Source of the DNA: Madurella fahalii
Taxonomy: Eukaryota > Ascomycota > Sordariomycetes > Sordariales
NCBI GenBank assembly: GCA_029876055.1
Contig: CM056876.1
Location: 1,488,001-1,552,000 of the forward strand
Length of the DNA stretch: 64,000 bases
Direction of reading: 5' to 3'
Shown piece by piece: positions 49,721 to 60,057 of this stretch. Under the pieces are notes generated by a model. The model ran no database searches. It saw only the letters and a program-made list of their open reading frames with translations, and was not told the DNA's origin. Each line of letters opens with the position of its first letter. Positions within the stretch are counted from its first letter, which is position 1. Position numbers and translations under genes: made by a program.

Positions 49721-51616
49721 TTAAAAGTCCTCTTCGCCTGACCCGGACACGATAACATTATTCACTTTGAGCACCATCCGGCAGAGCTGCGTCGCCAACA
49801 TGAGCTGCTGCTTCTTGCCGATAAGCGGGTCGATCACAAACGCCTCCTTCATGTCGTTGGACCCGCGACTCATGCAGTCGACGCCGAGCCGGCCGCGGCC
49901 AGAGGGCGTCTTGACCTGTTGGCTCTTGACCTCGGCAAGGGTGGCAATGGGGTTCAGCCCGCTGTTCTCGGCCAGCGCCATAGGGACGGCATCGAGGGCC
50001 TCGGCAAAGGCGCGCATCGCATACTGCTCCAGGCCGGGTGTCTTGACGGCCGCGTCCTCGACCGCTAGGCTGCAGGCGATCTCCGCGGCGCCGCCACCGT
50101 AGACGACGCGGTTGTCTCGGACGAGGTTGCGGACCACGCAGAGGGCGTCGTGCAGGGAGCGCTTGGCTTCGTCGATGATCTGGGAGTCCGGTTAGATAAG
50201 ATGACTTTGCGTTTTCTCGGGTTAGCTGTGCGGCTTACCATCTTGTTGCTTCCCCTCACAAAGATTGTAACGGCCCTGGTGTTGGCGCACTCCTCAATGA
50301 CAAGCATCTTCTCTCTTGTTGTGCCAAATGTCATCTCCCGCACAATACCGGCCGTCCCCAGTTTCTCAGGCTTGAGATCCTCGAATCGAGGGACGATGCG
50401 GCCGTTGGTCGCAATAGCGATGAGCTCGATTTCCGGTCCGCCCACCCACCTTACCGCGGGAAGGTCGTTCTGGAGGAGCAGATGGTTGGCCTCATCATCA
50501 AAACCCCACTGGCAGATGGCCAAGTTCGCGCCGGCATCCTTTATTTGTCGAATCATTTCGATAAACTTCTCACGCTCATAGTTCTGCAACTTCTTGAACT
50601 CTTCCACGCTGTTGATCTCGAGCTTGTGCTTCGTCTTGGGCTTGGGGGGCTCAAACGCGCATGTCAAGATGGCGATCTTTGCGTCGCGCACCTCGGACGG
50701 CATCTGCGGGTGGGAGAAGTCCTTGTCGACAATAACACCTTTCACGAGGATTGTGTCCTCGAGCGCGCCACCCATCTTTCCATCCACCTTGATCAGCTCA
50801 AAGTCGACATCCTTGCGCTCCAGGTCGGCAACAGAGAGCACCGCATCCACTGCGATGTTGGCAAACTGGTCGTGTGCCTTGGACACGATCTTACTTCCCA
50901 AGCTCGTCCTTGCCACCTTGACTAAGTTGGCCTTCTCCTCCTTGCTGAACTCGATGACATCCGAAATCTTGTCGAGCTCGGCCACGGCGATATCGCAGGC
51001 CTGGTCGTAACCGTCGGCGATTCTAATGGGATGGATGCCCTTGTCGATGAGCTCGGCAGCCTGCTCGAGCAGAGCGCCGGCCAGGACCACGACGCCCGTA
51101 GTGCCGTCGCCAATCTCGTCGTCTTGTGACTTGGAGAGCTCCACAAGCAGCTTCGCAACGTGGTTGGTGATTTCCATCTGCTGCAGGATAGTCGCGCCAT
51201 CGTTTGTTACTGTGATGTCTCCGTCGGGCGAGATGAGGATCTTGTCGAGGCCGCGCGGCCCTAATGAGGTCTTGATGATGTTGGCGACGGTGCGAGCGGC
51301 GAGAATATGGGACTTGACGGCCTCGTTGCCGTACTGGCGCTTCTTCTTACCCTGACTGTGGGGAGTGTCAGCGGAGGAGAGCAGTGACAGTGACGGATGG
51401 CAACGGATACTGACTCCCTCACGACGATGAATGGCCGGCCCTGCTCATCCTTCATTACCGCCGCTGTAGCCGCACATCCCGTTAGCAATAGCTAGCGCTC
51501 ATGCCGAGCATCGTCGCATACCGTTTGACAAATCCAAGTCTAGTTATCTAGTGATTAGCTCGTTGCATCTCGACTGCGGGGCTATCTTGGGTGACTTTGG
51601 ACATACTCAACGCCAT
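49721..51616 (-). CDS. CCT5: Chaperonin TRiC/CCT subunit epsilon
   Basis: Five exons: 51607-51616 (10 nt), 51522-51539 (18 nt), 51415-51463 (49 nt), 50239-51355 and 49721-50179; 550 residues, the usual length. The two tiny exons rebuild the start MALNLDLSNAAVMKDEQGRP. Introns are 58-67 nt; the third has a GTCAGT donor. Family blocks are clear: TSLGPRGLDKIL, then DGDITVTNDGATIL and DDEIGDGTTGVVVLAG (ATP-binding loops, with the catalytic Asp in GDGTT). Also present are the CCT5-specific KPKTKHKLEINSVEEFKKLQ, ICQWGFDDEANHLLLQNDLP, and YGGGAAEIACSLAV near the C-terminal equatorial domain. It is one of eight subunits of the cytosolic ring that folds actin, tubulin and WD proteins. It lies head-to-head with HBS1. 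Confidence 0.96.
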
Positions 51617-52330
51617 TTTGTCCCGTGCCGTTCTCCTTGTCAAGTATGCAAGGGTTTGTCGAGGGGAGTGCAGTTCCGGCGTCAACAGTAAGGCTCCTTT
51701 GTTTGTTACAACAGGCACCAGCGCTCTGCTCCTCCACTGCTAGGCACTGTTCGCTATCGCCGAAGCTCAAAAAATTGAAGAAACTCCTGGCCGGCTCAGA
51801 GGCGGACCACGGCAGAATCTAAGTCCGGTATTGACCTCTGGTTGGTCTTGAGCTACGAGACCCACAGCAGCCCCGCGATTTAGGCGCTCACCGCCTTCGC
51901 GAAATGGGGTCATCAGCGATCTCTACGGTGGGGTCAACTGGCACAAACCGTGGAACTACCCCGCGGCAGCTGGTGATACAACAAGGCACCAGACTCGCGA
52001 CTGACAACTCCGCCAAAGCCCCGGGCTATCGAGCCTCAACTGGTGTCCTCTCAGGATATTCTGTCTGAATGAGCCTGGACAGCGCCCGAGCATAATTAAA
52101 CTCTTACATTAGCCTCACTTCTCTCAGGACTCCAGCCTCGAGGCTCAAGGTTGTTAGCAAACTTCCCGACCAAAACACTCCGACCAAGACGCCGGTGTTT
52201 TGTGACTCCTCGTTCTGCTATAAACCTCGGTGTTCCGACGATTTCCTCCCATCCTCAGCCGATTCCTTCCTTGCCTCGCTTCTTGACATCCTTCAGCACT
52301 CAGCATCTCGTATCCGCATACTACGCCGCA
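51617..52330. promoter_or_regulatory. Divergent promoter CCT5 / HBS1
   Basis: 714 bp separate the two start codons. The HBS1 side carries a C/T-rich leader just before the ATG at 52331; its frame is open back to 52151 but has no ATG, so the upstream extension is not used as a start. No strong TATA box is apparent. Confidence 0.55.
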
Positions 52331-54853
52331 ATGTCTCGTCATCAATATGTCCGGAACTTGGACTATCAAGACGCTGTGGACGAATACGAGGGTTACTCAG
52401 AGGGAGGGGAGGATGAGCTCAGCCCGGAGGACCGCGCATTGATGGCCCAAGGCACTGCCGATGTCCAGGCGGCGCTCGGTGTTGAGGCTTCCAAAGTCAC
52501 CGTCGCTCAGATCGAGGAGGCCCTGTGGCATTACTACTACGACATCGACAAGTCGGTCGCCTATCTCACAGCAAAATTTGTCAATCCACGCCCCAAGCCA
52601 ACGAAGCCGGCTGCCAAGCAGCCCAATGGTAAGTCCGTCGCTACTGTGATTGATCCCACGGCACGCGCCCTTTACGATGAGCTCGAAATACCTTCCTACT
52701 GGGCGGGGGACTATTTGGACATTAAGGACGTCGGATCTACGGAACGACAAGTACCGCATCCACAACTCCCAGGGCCTCCTCAAATCACATCCTCGGTACG
52801 GCCAAAGTCCCCGTCGGATTTCTTCCAAGACATGCCATGGGGCAACATCCCGAAACATAGGGAAGCTATCCTGACCGCACCTTCACTGCCTCGTGCGGGC
52901 CTTCTCGGCGGGTCAGGGGCACCTCCAAAGATGTCCAAACTGCAGGCGCTCGCTGCCGCTAGGAAGAAGAAAGCCGAGGAGAAGAGTGCCTCTCAAGACA
53001 AGGTCGAACAAACTCGAGCCAAGATGACGGAACTTTCCGTTGGTGAAACGTCCCTGGCCAGGGAGAGCAGCTCCTTGGCTGGAGCATTCAGCAAGCGTCT
53101 CAAGACTTCAGAATCGACTGCTCAGGGGCGCGTGCCTCTAGTAGCCTCGGAGCCAACACGATCCGAACTATCGCAACGGCTGCCCGGCGAGCATCTGGAC
53201 GAGCTCGTGGCAATGCAAGCGCCAGACAGCGTTGCGGTTGATAAAGCCCAGCAATCCGCGTTTGCTCAGACTCTTTTCGGCTCTCCCTCCGACCTCCTAA
53301 AAAGCAAGCGGCAGGAGTTCTACTCCTTGTATGCCGACTTGCCTCCGTCCGTCCTCGACGCCTTTTCTCAGCCCAGTCCGGATGATGTAGTTCTTGCGGC
53401 TCAGGCGAAAGGTTCGCTTTTAGGAAAGAGCAAGCGCTAACCGTGGACACTAATAGTCGATGCAGCTGGAAAGAAGGCCGCCGCCGCCCAGACCAAGAAG
53501 AAGGGCGCATCTTCCGCAAACGCAGTCACGGAGGAAGTAAAGGAACTGAAAATCAGCGAAGCGCCGCTACCTAAGAGCAGAAACCTCGATGTTCTTTCCG
53601 AATTCGAGAAGAGCAAGAACAAGAAGAGTGCCAGCTTTGTCGTCGTTGGTCATGTCGATGCAGGAAAGAGCACCATGATGGGTCGGCTGCTACTCGACCT
53701 CAAAGTTGTCGATCAGCGCACAGTCGACAAGCTTCGGAAAGAAGCAGAAACCATTGGGAAGTCATCGTTTGCGCTGGCCTGGGTGTTGGATCAACGATCG
53801 GAGGAACGGTCGAGAGGCGTCACCATCGACATTGCCACGAACAGGTTCGAAACCGAGACGACGACCTTCACCATTCTCGATGCACCTGGCCACAAGGACT
53901 TCATTCCAAACATGATTGCCGGAGCCAGTCAGGCAGATTTTGCCATCCTCGTCATTGACGCCAGCACTGGCGCATTTGAGTCTGGTTTAAAAGGCCAAAC
54001 CAAAGAACATTCCATGCTCATCCGAAGTATGGGAGTCTCTCGGGTCATCGTGGCAATCAACAAGCTCGACACGGTAGGGTGGTCCCAAGAAAGGTACAAC
54101 GAGATCAAAGACCAAGTGTCTGGGTTTCTGTCCGTGACGGGATTCCAGCAAAAGAACCTCGCCTTCGTCCCCGTCTCGGGTCTTCATGGCGATAACCTGG
54201 CAAAGAGATCGTCCAATCCGGCGGCTTCGTGGTACACAGGACCGACATTGATCGAGGAGCTAGAGAATTCAGAACCAAATGCTAGGGCGTTGGCAAAACC
54301 CTTGCGAATGACCATATCAGAGGTCTACCGCACGATGCAGAGCCCGGTCACGGTTTCCGGCCGCATTGACGCCGGGTCTTTGCAGATGGGGGATGCGCTA
54401 CTCGTGCAACCGAGTGGGGAGAAGGCCTACGTCAAGTCGGTCCTGGTAGACGACGCACCGGCCGATTGGGCAGTCGCCGGGCAGAACGTGGTGTTGTTTC
54501 TGAGCCACATTGACCCCATCCATGTCAAAGTTGGCGACATCATATGCGACCCGGCCAAACCGATCCCCCGTGCCGACACATTCACCTTGAAAGCGCTGGC
54601 GTTCGACTTTTTGATGCCGATGCAGGTGGACGTCCACAGGGGCCGGCTGCACACGGCAGGGAGGATCGAGGCGATCCCGGCTCTCCTGGATAAAGTTACC
54701 GGGGCGGTGACGAAAAAGAAGCCAAAGATTGTCAAGCCGGCAATGGTGGCAAGGATAGTAGTCAAGTTGGAGGCGCAGGTGCCGCTGGAAGCTGGGCAAA
54801 GGGTAGTGTTGAGGAGTGGTGGCCAGACAGTGGCTGCTGGGTTGTTAGAATAG
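52331..54853 (+). CDS. HBS1: Ribosome rescue GTPase Hbs1
   Basis: Two exons, 52331-53411 and 53457-54853, 825 residues. The N-terminal arm starts MSRHQYVRNLDYQDAVDEYE and includes an Hbs1-N helical module (VAQIEEALWHYYYDIDKSVA), then a Pro/Ser-rich linker. The GTPase carries G1 GHVDAGKST (425-433), G3 DAPGHKDF (from 502), G4 NKLD (from 562) and PVSGLHGDN, followed by eRF3/EF-Tu-like beta-barrel domains. Hbs1 with Dom34/Pelota splits stalled ribosomes in no-go and nonstop decay. The intron is only 45 nt with an unusual donor (AAAG|GTTCGC), a good branch site (GCTAAC) and acceptor TAATAG. If retained, translation stops at 53440 after 369 residues. The protein is longer than yeast Hbs1 because of the linker. 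Confidence 0.94.
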
Positions 54854-54976
54854 AGCCGGCCACAATGTTGAGGCTCTTATGGCGGTGCATCTAACATAAC
54901 ATGGGGCTGTGCCGCGGCGGGCATGGGGGGTGATTGCAGCACAGAAGAGCAACGTCATTGGTAATGTGTATATAAC

Positions 54977-55008
<32 letters not shown>

Positions 55009-56306
55009 TTAGCTCTGCTGTGGACACGGCTTTGATTGAATAAGCATTTGTGACACCGAATTTGATCTTAAGCCGGGTACCCGCAGCACAAGCATGTATC
55101 TGCGAGGATGGTGTACACGTAGATTGGGGAATATGAAGAGTACGGTGGTAACTGGAGAGAAACGCCCGAGCAAGTGCCCAAGGGTACTAACAGAAAGGGA
55201 GCCAGCTGCGAAAGAAAGGTGTCCTTTAATCCAAGACGGACAATGGTACTCAGTATCCCGACCGCATGATGCAGAGTAGGAGTGGCAACATATCCTACAC
55301 AGCTAGGGTAGTGTAATTGTTGCCATCTGTCATTATCCTAACACGGCTCATCGTTCACAGATTGGCCAAAAAGGGAGACGGTCAACCAGAGACCGAGTTC
55401 TGTATACACGAGCCTGAGAAAAGAGGCCACCCTGGCACAAACAGGGGCTGAATCTTACTGGACGGCCCTGTGACCCGCCCGTTGGGGTCGCCCTTGCGGG
55501 CACCCCACCAGCATACCCACTGTTTTCTTGCCGCAGACAGGCACCTCAGTTAGTTATAGAACTGCGTGGAAACTCACCCAACCGACGCAAGGCCTACGGC
55601 TGTGCACAACCAGGCAGTCTTTAGAGTGCTTGGACATACCCTATATGTGTATAGATTAGTTGAGGAGATGCATCAGAATACAACGCATCCTTCCTAATCA
55701 AGTCTGGGATGAGTTACACAGTGGGTTCTTCAAGATCTAGAATAAAGGGACGGGTTCAAAGGATAGCAGCCTTCATGGGAGTTCCATGTTTCTTTCTCAG
55801 CTGCCGCCTGCAGATCTTCCGTCGCCTCCACGGTACGGCCTCAGAGCCAACAGGGAGGGCGGCGCAGAAGTAGAGTGACAACTGAAATGCCCACAGAAGC
55901 GGCAATTGCGGCAAGGCTGCAGGTCACGGGTACCTGGCCCTTGCTCGGATGGGGTAAGGCCAACCAGTCAAAGGCCCCAGCCGTGCGGGCGGCGGCGACG
56001 AATTGGCCAGTGCGGAAAGCGTGAGGTGGCTTGAGCAAGGAGAGGACAGATTTCCGATTCCCGTTCCCAAAAAATTTAAGGAGAGCTTTCAAAACCTTCA
56101 ACTTCCTCCCCATCCTCCTCCTCCAGTCCCAACTCCCAACACCACAATCCTGGAATTCCTCTTCACCAGTGTCTGGTAGGATTGGTTCGAGGAGAGCGCG
56201 CGTGTCGGCATTGACAACTGCCTCTCTTTCCCCTTCGTTTCTTTACCTCCGAAGCCTGCGAGCAGAAGCGCGAGAGGTTTCTTTTTTCTACACACAGCTT
56301 TCGACC
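54854..56306. promoter_or_regulatory. HBS1-KAR2 intergenic region and KAR2 promoter
   Basis: The 3' flank of HBS1 contains the TA repeat listed separately. Upstream of KAR2 an inverted CCAAT box (ATTGG) lies at 56002-56006 and an AGCGTG core at 56018-56023, which faintly recalls the unfolded-protein-response element. I could not find a full CCAAT-N9-CCACG element. The region from about 56100 to the ATG is C/T-rich, typical of a fungal 5' UTR. No further gene is seen. Confidence 0.4.
54983..55008. repeat. (TA)n microsatellite
   Basis: About 13 TA units just 3' of HBS1, preceded by an imperfect TATATACATA stretch. Confidence 0.9.
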
Positions 56307-58770
56307 ATGGAGCGTCGATCGCGGAGTTGGGCCCTCGGCCTCAGCTTCATCGGCTTCTTCGCCCTACTATTCTCAATCGGCTTCGTCCAGCAAGTACAGG
56401 CGGACGATGCTGCGGACTACGGAACTGTCATCGGTATTGTACGTGTGTTTTTTGCTCGCGTGATTTGCCATGGGATCGTTGCAGACAAGCTAACAGGGCA
56501 ATTTTTACAGGACTTGGGCACCACATACTCGTAAGTTTTCTCGTCGCGACGCCATGGTTCCGATGACGACTTCGCTTTGTCCGGAGGTGCAGGTGTCGAT
56601 GCTTGAAGACACGGTGTCAACACCGCACCTTCGACAGACACAAATACACGGGTTGAAGAACAAATCACTAACAGGTATCAAGATGTGTCGGTGTGATGCA
56701 AAAGGGCAAGGTTGAGATTCTGGTCAACGATCAAGGTATGTGAAATCATTAACTATTTGCCCCCCTGGGGAGACCGTTTGCCGTAGCTTACACGCGTTGC
56801 GCACAGGAAACCGTATTACCCCCTCTTATGTCGCTTTTACCGAGGAAGAGAGGTTGGTGGGAGACGCCGCCAAGAATCAAGCGGCCGCGAACCCCTTCAA
56901 CACCATCTACGACATTAAGCGTTTGATTGGCCGCAAGTTCTCCGAGTCGGACGTCCAGAAAGACATCAAGCACTTCCCTTACAAGTAGGAACAGGCCAAC
57001 AACCAGCCGCTCTCAACGCACGCTAATATGCATATAGGGTTATCGCCAAGGATGACAAGCCTGTTGTCAAGGTTACCGTGGCTGGCGCTGAGAAGACATT
57101 CACTCCTGAGGAGATCTCAGCCATGGTTCTCGGCAAGGTTTGTTGGCCCACTCTCGGTTTCTGAATGCCGGGGCTCATAGCTGACAACTGAACAGATGAA
57201 GGAGACCGCTGAGGGTTACCTTGGAAAGAAGGTCACTCATGCCGTCGTTACCGTCCCCGCCTACTTCAATGACAACCAACGCCAGGCCACCAAGGATGCC
57301 GGCATGATTGCTGGCCTCAACGTCCTCCGTATCGTCAACGAGCCCACTGCCGCCGCTATCGCGTACGGCCTGGACAAGACCTCGGGCGAGCGCCAAATTA
57401 TCGTCTACGACCTCGGTGGTGGCACCTTCGATGTCTCTCTCCTGTCTATTGACCAGGGAGTCTTCGAGGTACTGGCTACTGCCGGTGATACCCATCTCGG
57501 TGGTGAGGACTTTGACCAGCGTGTCATCAACCATTTCGCCAAGGCTTTCAACAAGAAGCACGGTGTCGATGTCACCACCGACGCCAAGGCGATGGGCAAG
57601 CTCAAGCGTGAGGCCGAGAAGGCCAAGCGCACCCTTTCGAGCCAGATGTCCACCCGCATTGAGATCGAGGCCTTCTTCCAGGGCAAGGACTTCAGCGAGA
57701 CTTTGACCCGTGCCAAATTTGAGGAGCTCAACGCGGATCTTTTCAAGAAGACGCTGAAGCCTGTCGAGCAGGTCCTCAAGGACGCAAAGGTCAGCAAGAG
57801 CGAGGTTGATGACATCGTTCTTGTCGGCGGTTCTACCCGTATCCCCAAGGTTCAAGCCCTCATCGAGGAGTTCTTCGGCGGCAAGCAGGCTAGCAAGGGC
57901 ATCAACCCTGACGAGGCCGTTGCCTTCGGTGCTGCCGTCCAGGCCGGTGTGCTGAGCGGTGAAGAGGGCACTGAGGAGATCGTGCTGATGGATGTTAACC
58001 CGCTCACCCTCGGTATCGAGACCACCGGCGGCGTCATGACCAAGCTCATCCCCCGCAATACCCCTATCCCGACCCGTAAGAGCCAGATCTTCTCGACCGC
58101 CGCCGACAACCAGCCGGTTGTGCTCATCCAGGTCTACGAGGGTGAGCGCTCCATGACCAAGGACAACAACCTGCTCGGCAAGTTCGAGCTCACCGGGATC
58201 CCGCCTGCACCCCGTGGCGTGCCCCAGATTGAGGTCTCGTTCGAGCTCGACGCCAACGGAATTCTCAAGGTCTCCGCCCACGATAAGGGCACTGGCAAGG
58301 GCGAGTCCATCACCATCACCAACGACAAGGGCCGCCTTACCCAGGAGGAGATTGAGCGCATGGTTGCCGAGGCTGAGAAGTACGCCGAGGAGGACAAGGC
58401 TACTCGCGAGCGCATTGAGGCTCGCAACGGTCTTGAGAACTATGCCTTCAGCCTGAAGAACCAGGTCAACGATGAGGAGGGCATGGGCAAGAAGATTTCC
58501 GACGAGGACAAGGAGACCATCCTTGACGCCGTCAAGGAGGTCCAGGACTGGCTCGAGGAGAATGGTAAGCGCTCCCCTTTCTTCACATCATCGTGTAGAG
58601 CGTTAGTGCTAACATGAATTATAGCCGCCACCGCCACCACCGAGGACTTTGAGGAGCAGAAGGAGAAGCTGTCCAACGTGGCGTACCCCATCACCAGCAA
58701 GCTGTACTCGGGTGCTGGTGCTGGTGCTGAGGGCGATAACGATGAGCCGGATACTCACGACGAGCTTTAA
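56307..58770 (+). CDS. KAR2: ER Hsp70 chaperone BiP/Kar2
   Basis: Seven exons: 56307-56438, 56511-56530, 56683-56735, 56807-56984, 57038-57137, 57196-58564 and 58625-58770; 665 residues. Exon 2 has only 20 nt and encodes most of the first phosphate loop (DLGTTYS, from residue 45). A signal peptide (ALGLSFIGFFALLFSIGFV core, cut near residue 32) and a C-terminal HDEL place it in the ER lumen. Hsp70 signatures: YDLGGGTFDVSLL (from 232) and VLVGGSTRIPKVQ (from 369), then the substrate-binding domain with LTLGIETTGGVMTKLIPRNT and an acidic Gly/Ala tail. It binds and refolds nascent secretory proteins using ATP, and is typically induced by the unfolded protein response. The last intron (58565-58624) precedes the lid end. 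The 368-codon antisense frame over exon 6 is a codon-bias shadow. Confidence 0.97.
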
Positions 58771-59469
58771 TTAGTATTCATAGATTCCCCCACGTTTTTG
58801 TTTTGATGGCATAAAAAAAGAAAGGTCCCTAACTATTGGGGTTTCTCTTTCCCCCCCTTCTGATGGTGTGCTTCCCTGGTGTTTGGGTTGGTGAATCTGG
58901 GCTCGGAGTTGGCATGTCGAGACCATTTGAAGACTTGCGTACCTTGGGGATATTGTGTATCAGTGAATTTGTAAAGTACCATCAGTAGTGGTGGTTTGTC
59001 ACAATAGAGATTCACAGTGTAAAAGAGAACCTGAAGGAAGTATTGGAGTTGTCCGTAGGCAGTGGTTTACTGCGTGGTACTTTTGTGATGTGTGCAGGTG
59101 GGCTGTAGTCAGGTCCAGACAGTCTCTCAGGCTCTCATAAAAAAAGCACGAGAATTTTGAGTTGGGCAAAACTTTACATCTGTGAGCGGATACGCTTCAA
59201 TGTCTGTGTGGGAAGACGCGGTTTGCTTAGCAAGCAGAGCAGAGCTGTCTGTAGAAGACGGTTGTGGAGAGCGGGTGTGCTGTGCCGACTGTGGGATGCA
59301 TCGCTCACCTCACTGAATGTGGCGCAAAAGTGAAACAAGGTCTTACATGATCTCACTTTATTCTTTCAGTGACTGTGCTGTGAGGTTAGTGTCGAGGATG
59401 CCGGGAAAAAGGGGATGTGGGGTGAAGGTTGGTCGCCTAGCAACCATGATCCCCCTTTTTCCTTTTTCC

Positions 59470-59490
59470 TTTTTTTTTTTTTTTTTTTTT
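59470..59490. repeat. Poly(T) tract
   Basis: About 20 consecutive T on the plus strand, in non-coding sequence 3' of KAR2. Confidence 0.85.
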
Positions 59491-59676
59491 TGGTTTCTTG
59501 TTGACTTTCGTTTGATGGTAAGAAACACCCCTAGCTAGGCTGACTTTGTGTGGGCTTGCTAAACCCAGGTTGCGATAGCGAGTAAAGTTATTTTATGTTT
59601 CATTTCCAATTTTGCTTTTTCGCTTTTTCTGTCCAGCATAACATTACATTCCGGCCTTCTTTATCCTCTTTTTATC

Positions 59677-60057
59677 TTATGTTTGATGTATTTTTCGAGC
59701 TAGACTTGAATAGAAAATATAAATAGCGCCGCCAGGACCACTGGAATCATCCCAGACAACTAGTGTGTTTTGCAGTAGGTTTCCAATTCTAATCGAACGA
59801 CTCGAGAAATAGTATCTCCTCTCCTGTGATGGCGTCCCTACCTTATGCACAAACCGCTGTCTTTCCATATCCCATGTCCAATACCCGTCATCCTCCGGCA
59901 TGTCCTCCTCAAGGAGACTGCCCTCGTTGAAGGTATCCCTCCGCCACCGTTCGCCTCTTCGCAGAGGCTTTCCGTCTCGTCCGTGAATCCATCGCACGTA
60001 GTCGGGCTTAGAGACGTCTCGGCAGACCGTAAAATACCGGAAGAGATGATTCAGCTG
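59677..60057 (-). CDS. Unrecognised protein, terminal exon only
   Basis: The minus-strand frame beginning QLNHLFRYFTVCRDVSKPDY (from 60057) and continuing VRWIHGRDGKPLRRGERWRR and DDGYWTWDMERQRFVHK looks like real protein, rich in Trp and charged residues. Its 5' boundary fits a splice acceptor (GGCTAG) with a branch-like CTGAAC about 20 nt upstream, so earlier exons should lie above 60058; a GTGAGT donor at about 60282 is one candidate. The end is either at 59677 or earlier, because a GTAGGG donor follows FVHK at about 59842. I do not recognise the family. The W-x-W-D ... R motif also appears in the small protein at 63373-63891. Confidence 0.4.
   Translation of the reverse strand, partial: QLNHLFRYFTVCRDVSKPDYVRWIHGRDGKPLRRGERWRRDTFNEGSLLEEDMPEDDGYWTWDMERQRFVHKVGTPSQERRYYFSSRSIRIGNLLQNTLVVWDDSSGPGGAIYIFYSSLARKIHQT

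Noticed and set aside
52151..52330. In-frame upstream extension of HBS1
   Set aside because: It begins with a non-ATG codon and reads like leader sequence; the ATG at 52331 matches the family start.
55850..56306. Unfolded-protein-response element in the KAR2 promoter
   Set aside because: Only a CCAAT box and an AGCGTG core were found; no full consensus element could be supported.
57175..58281. 368-codon minus-strand frame over KAR2
   Set aside because: Antisense shadow created by GC-rich codon bias in exon 6 of the BiP gene; it is Leu/Gly/Val/Asp-rich with no family character.
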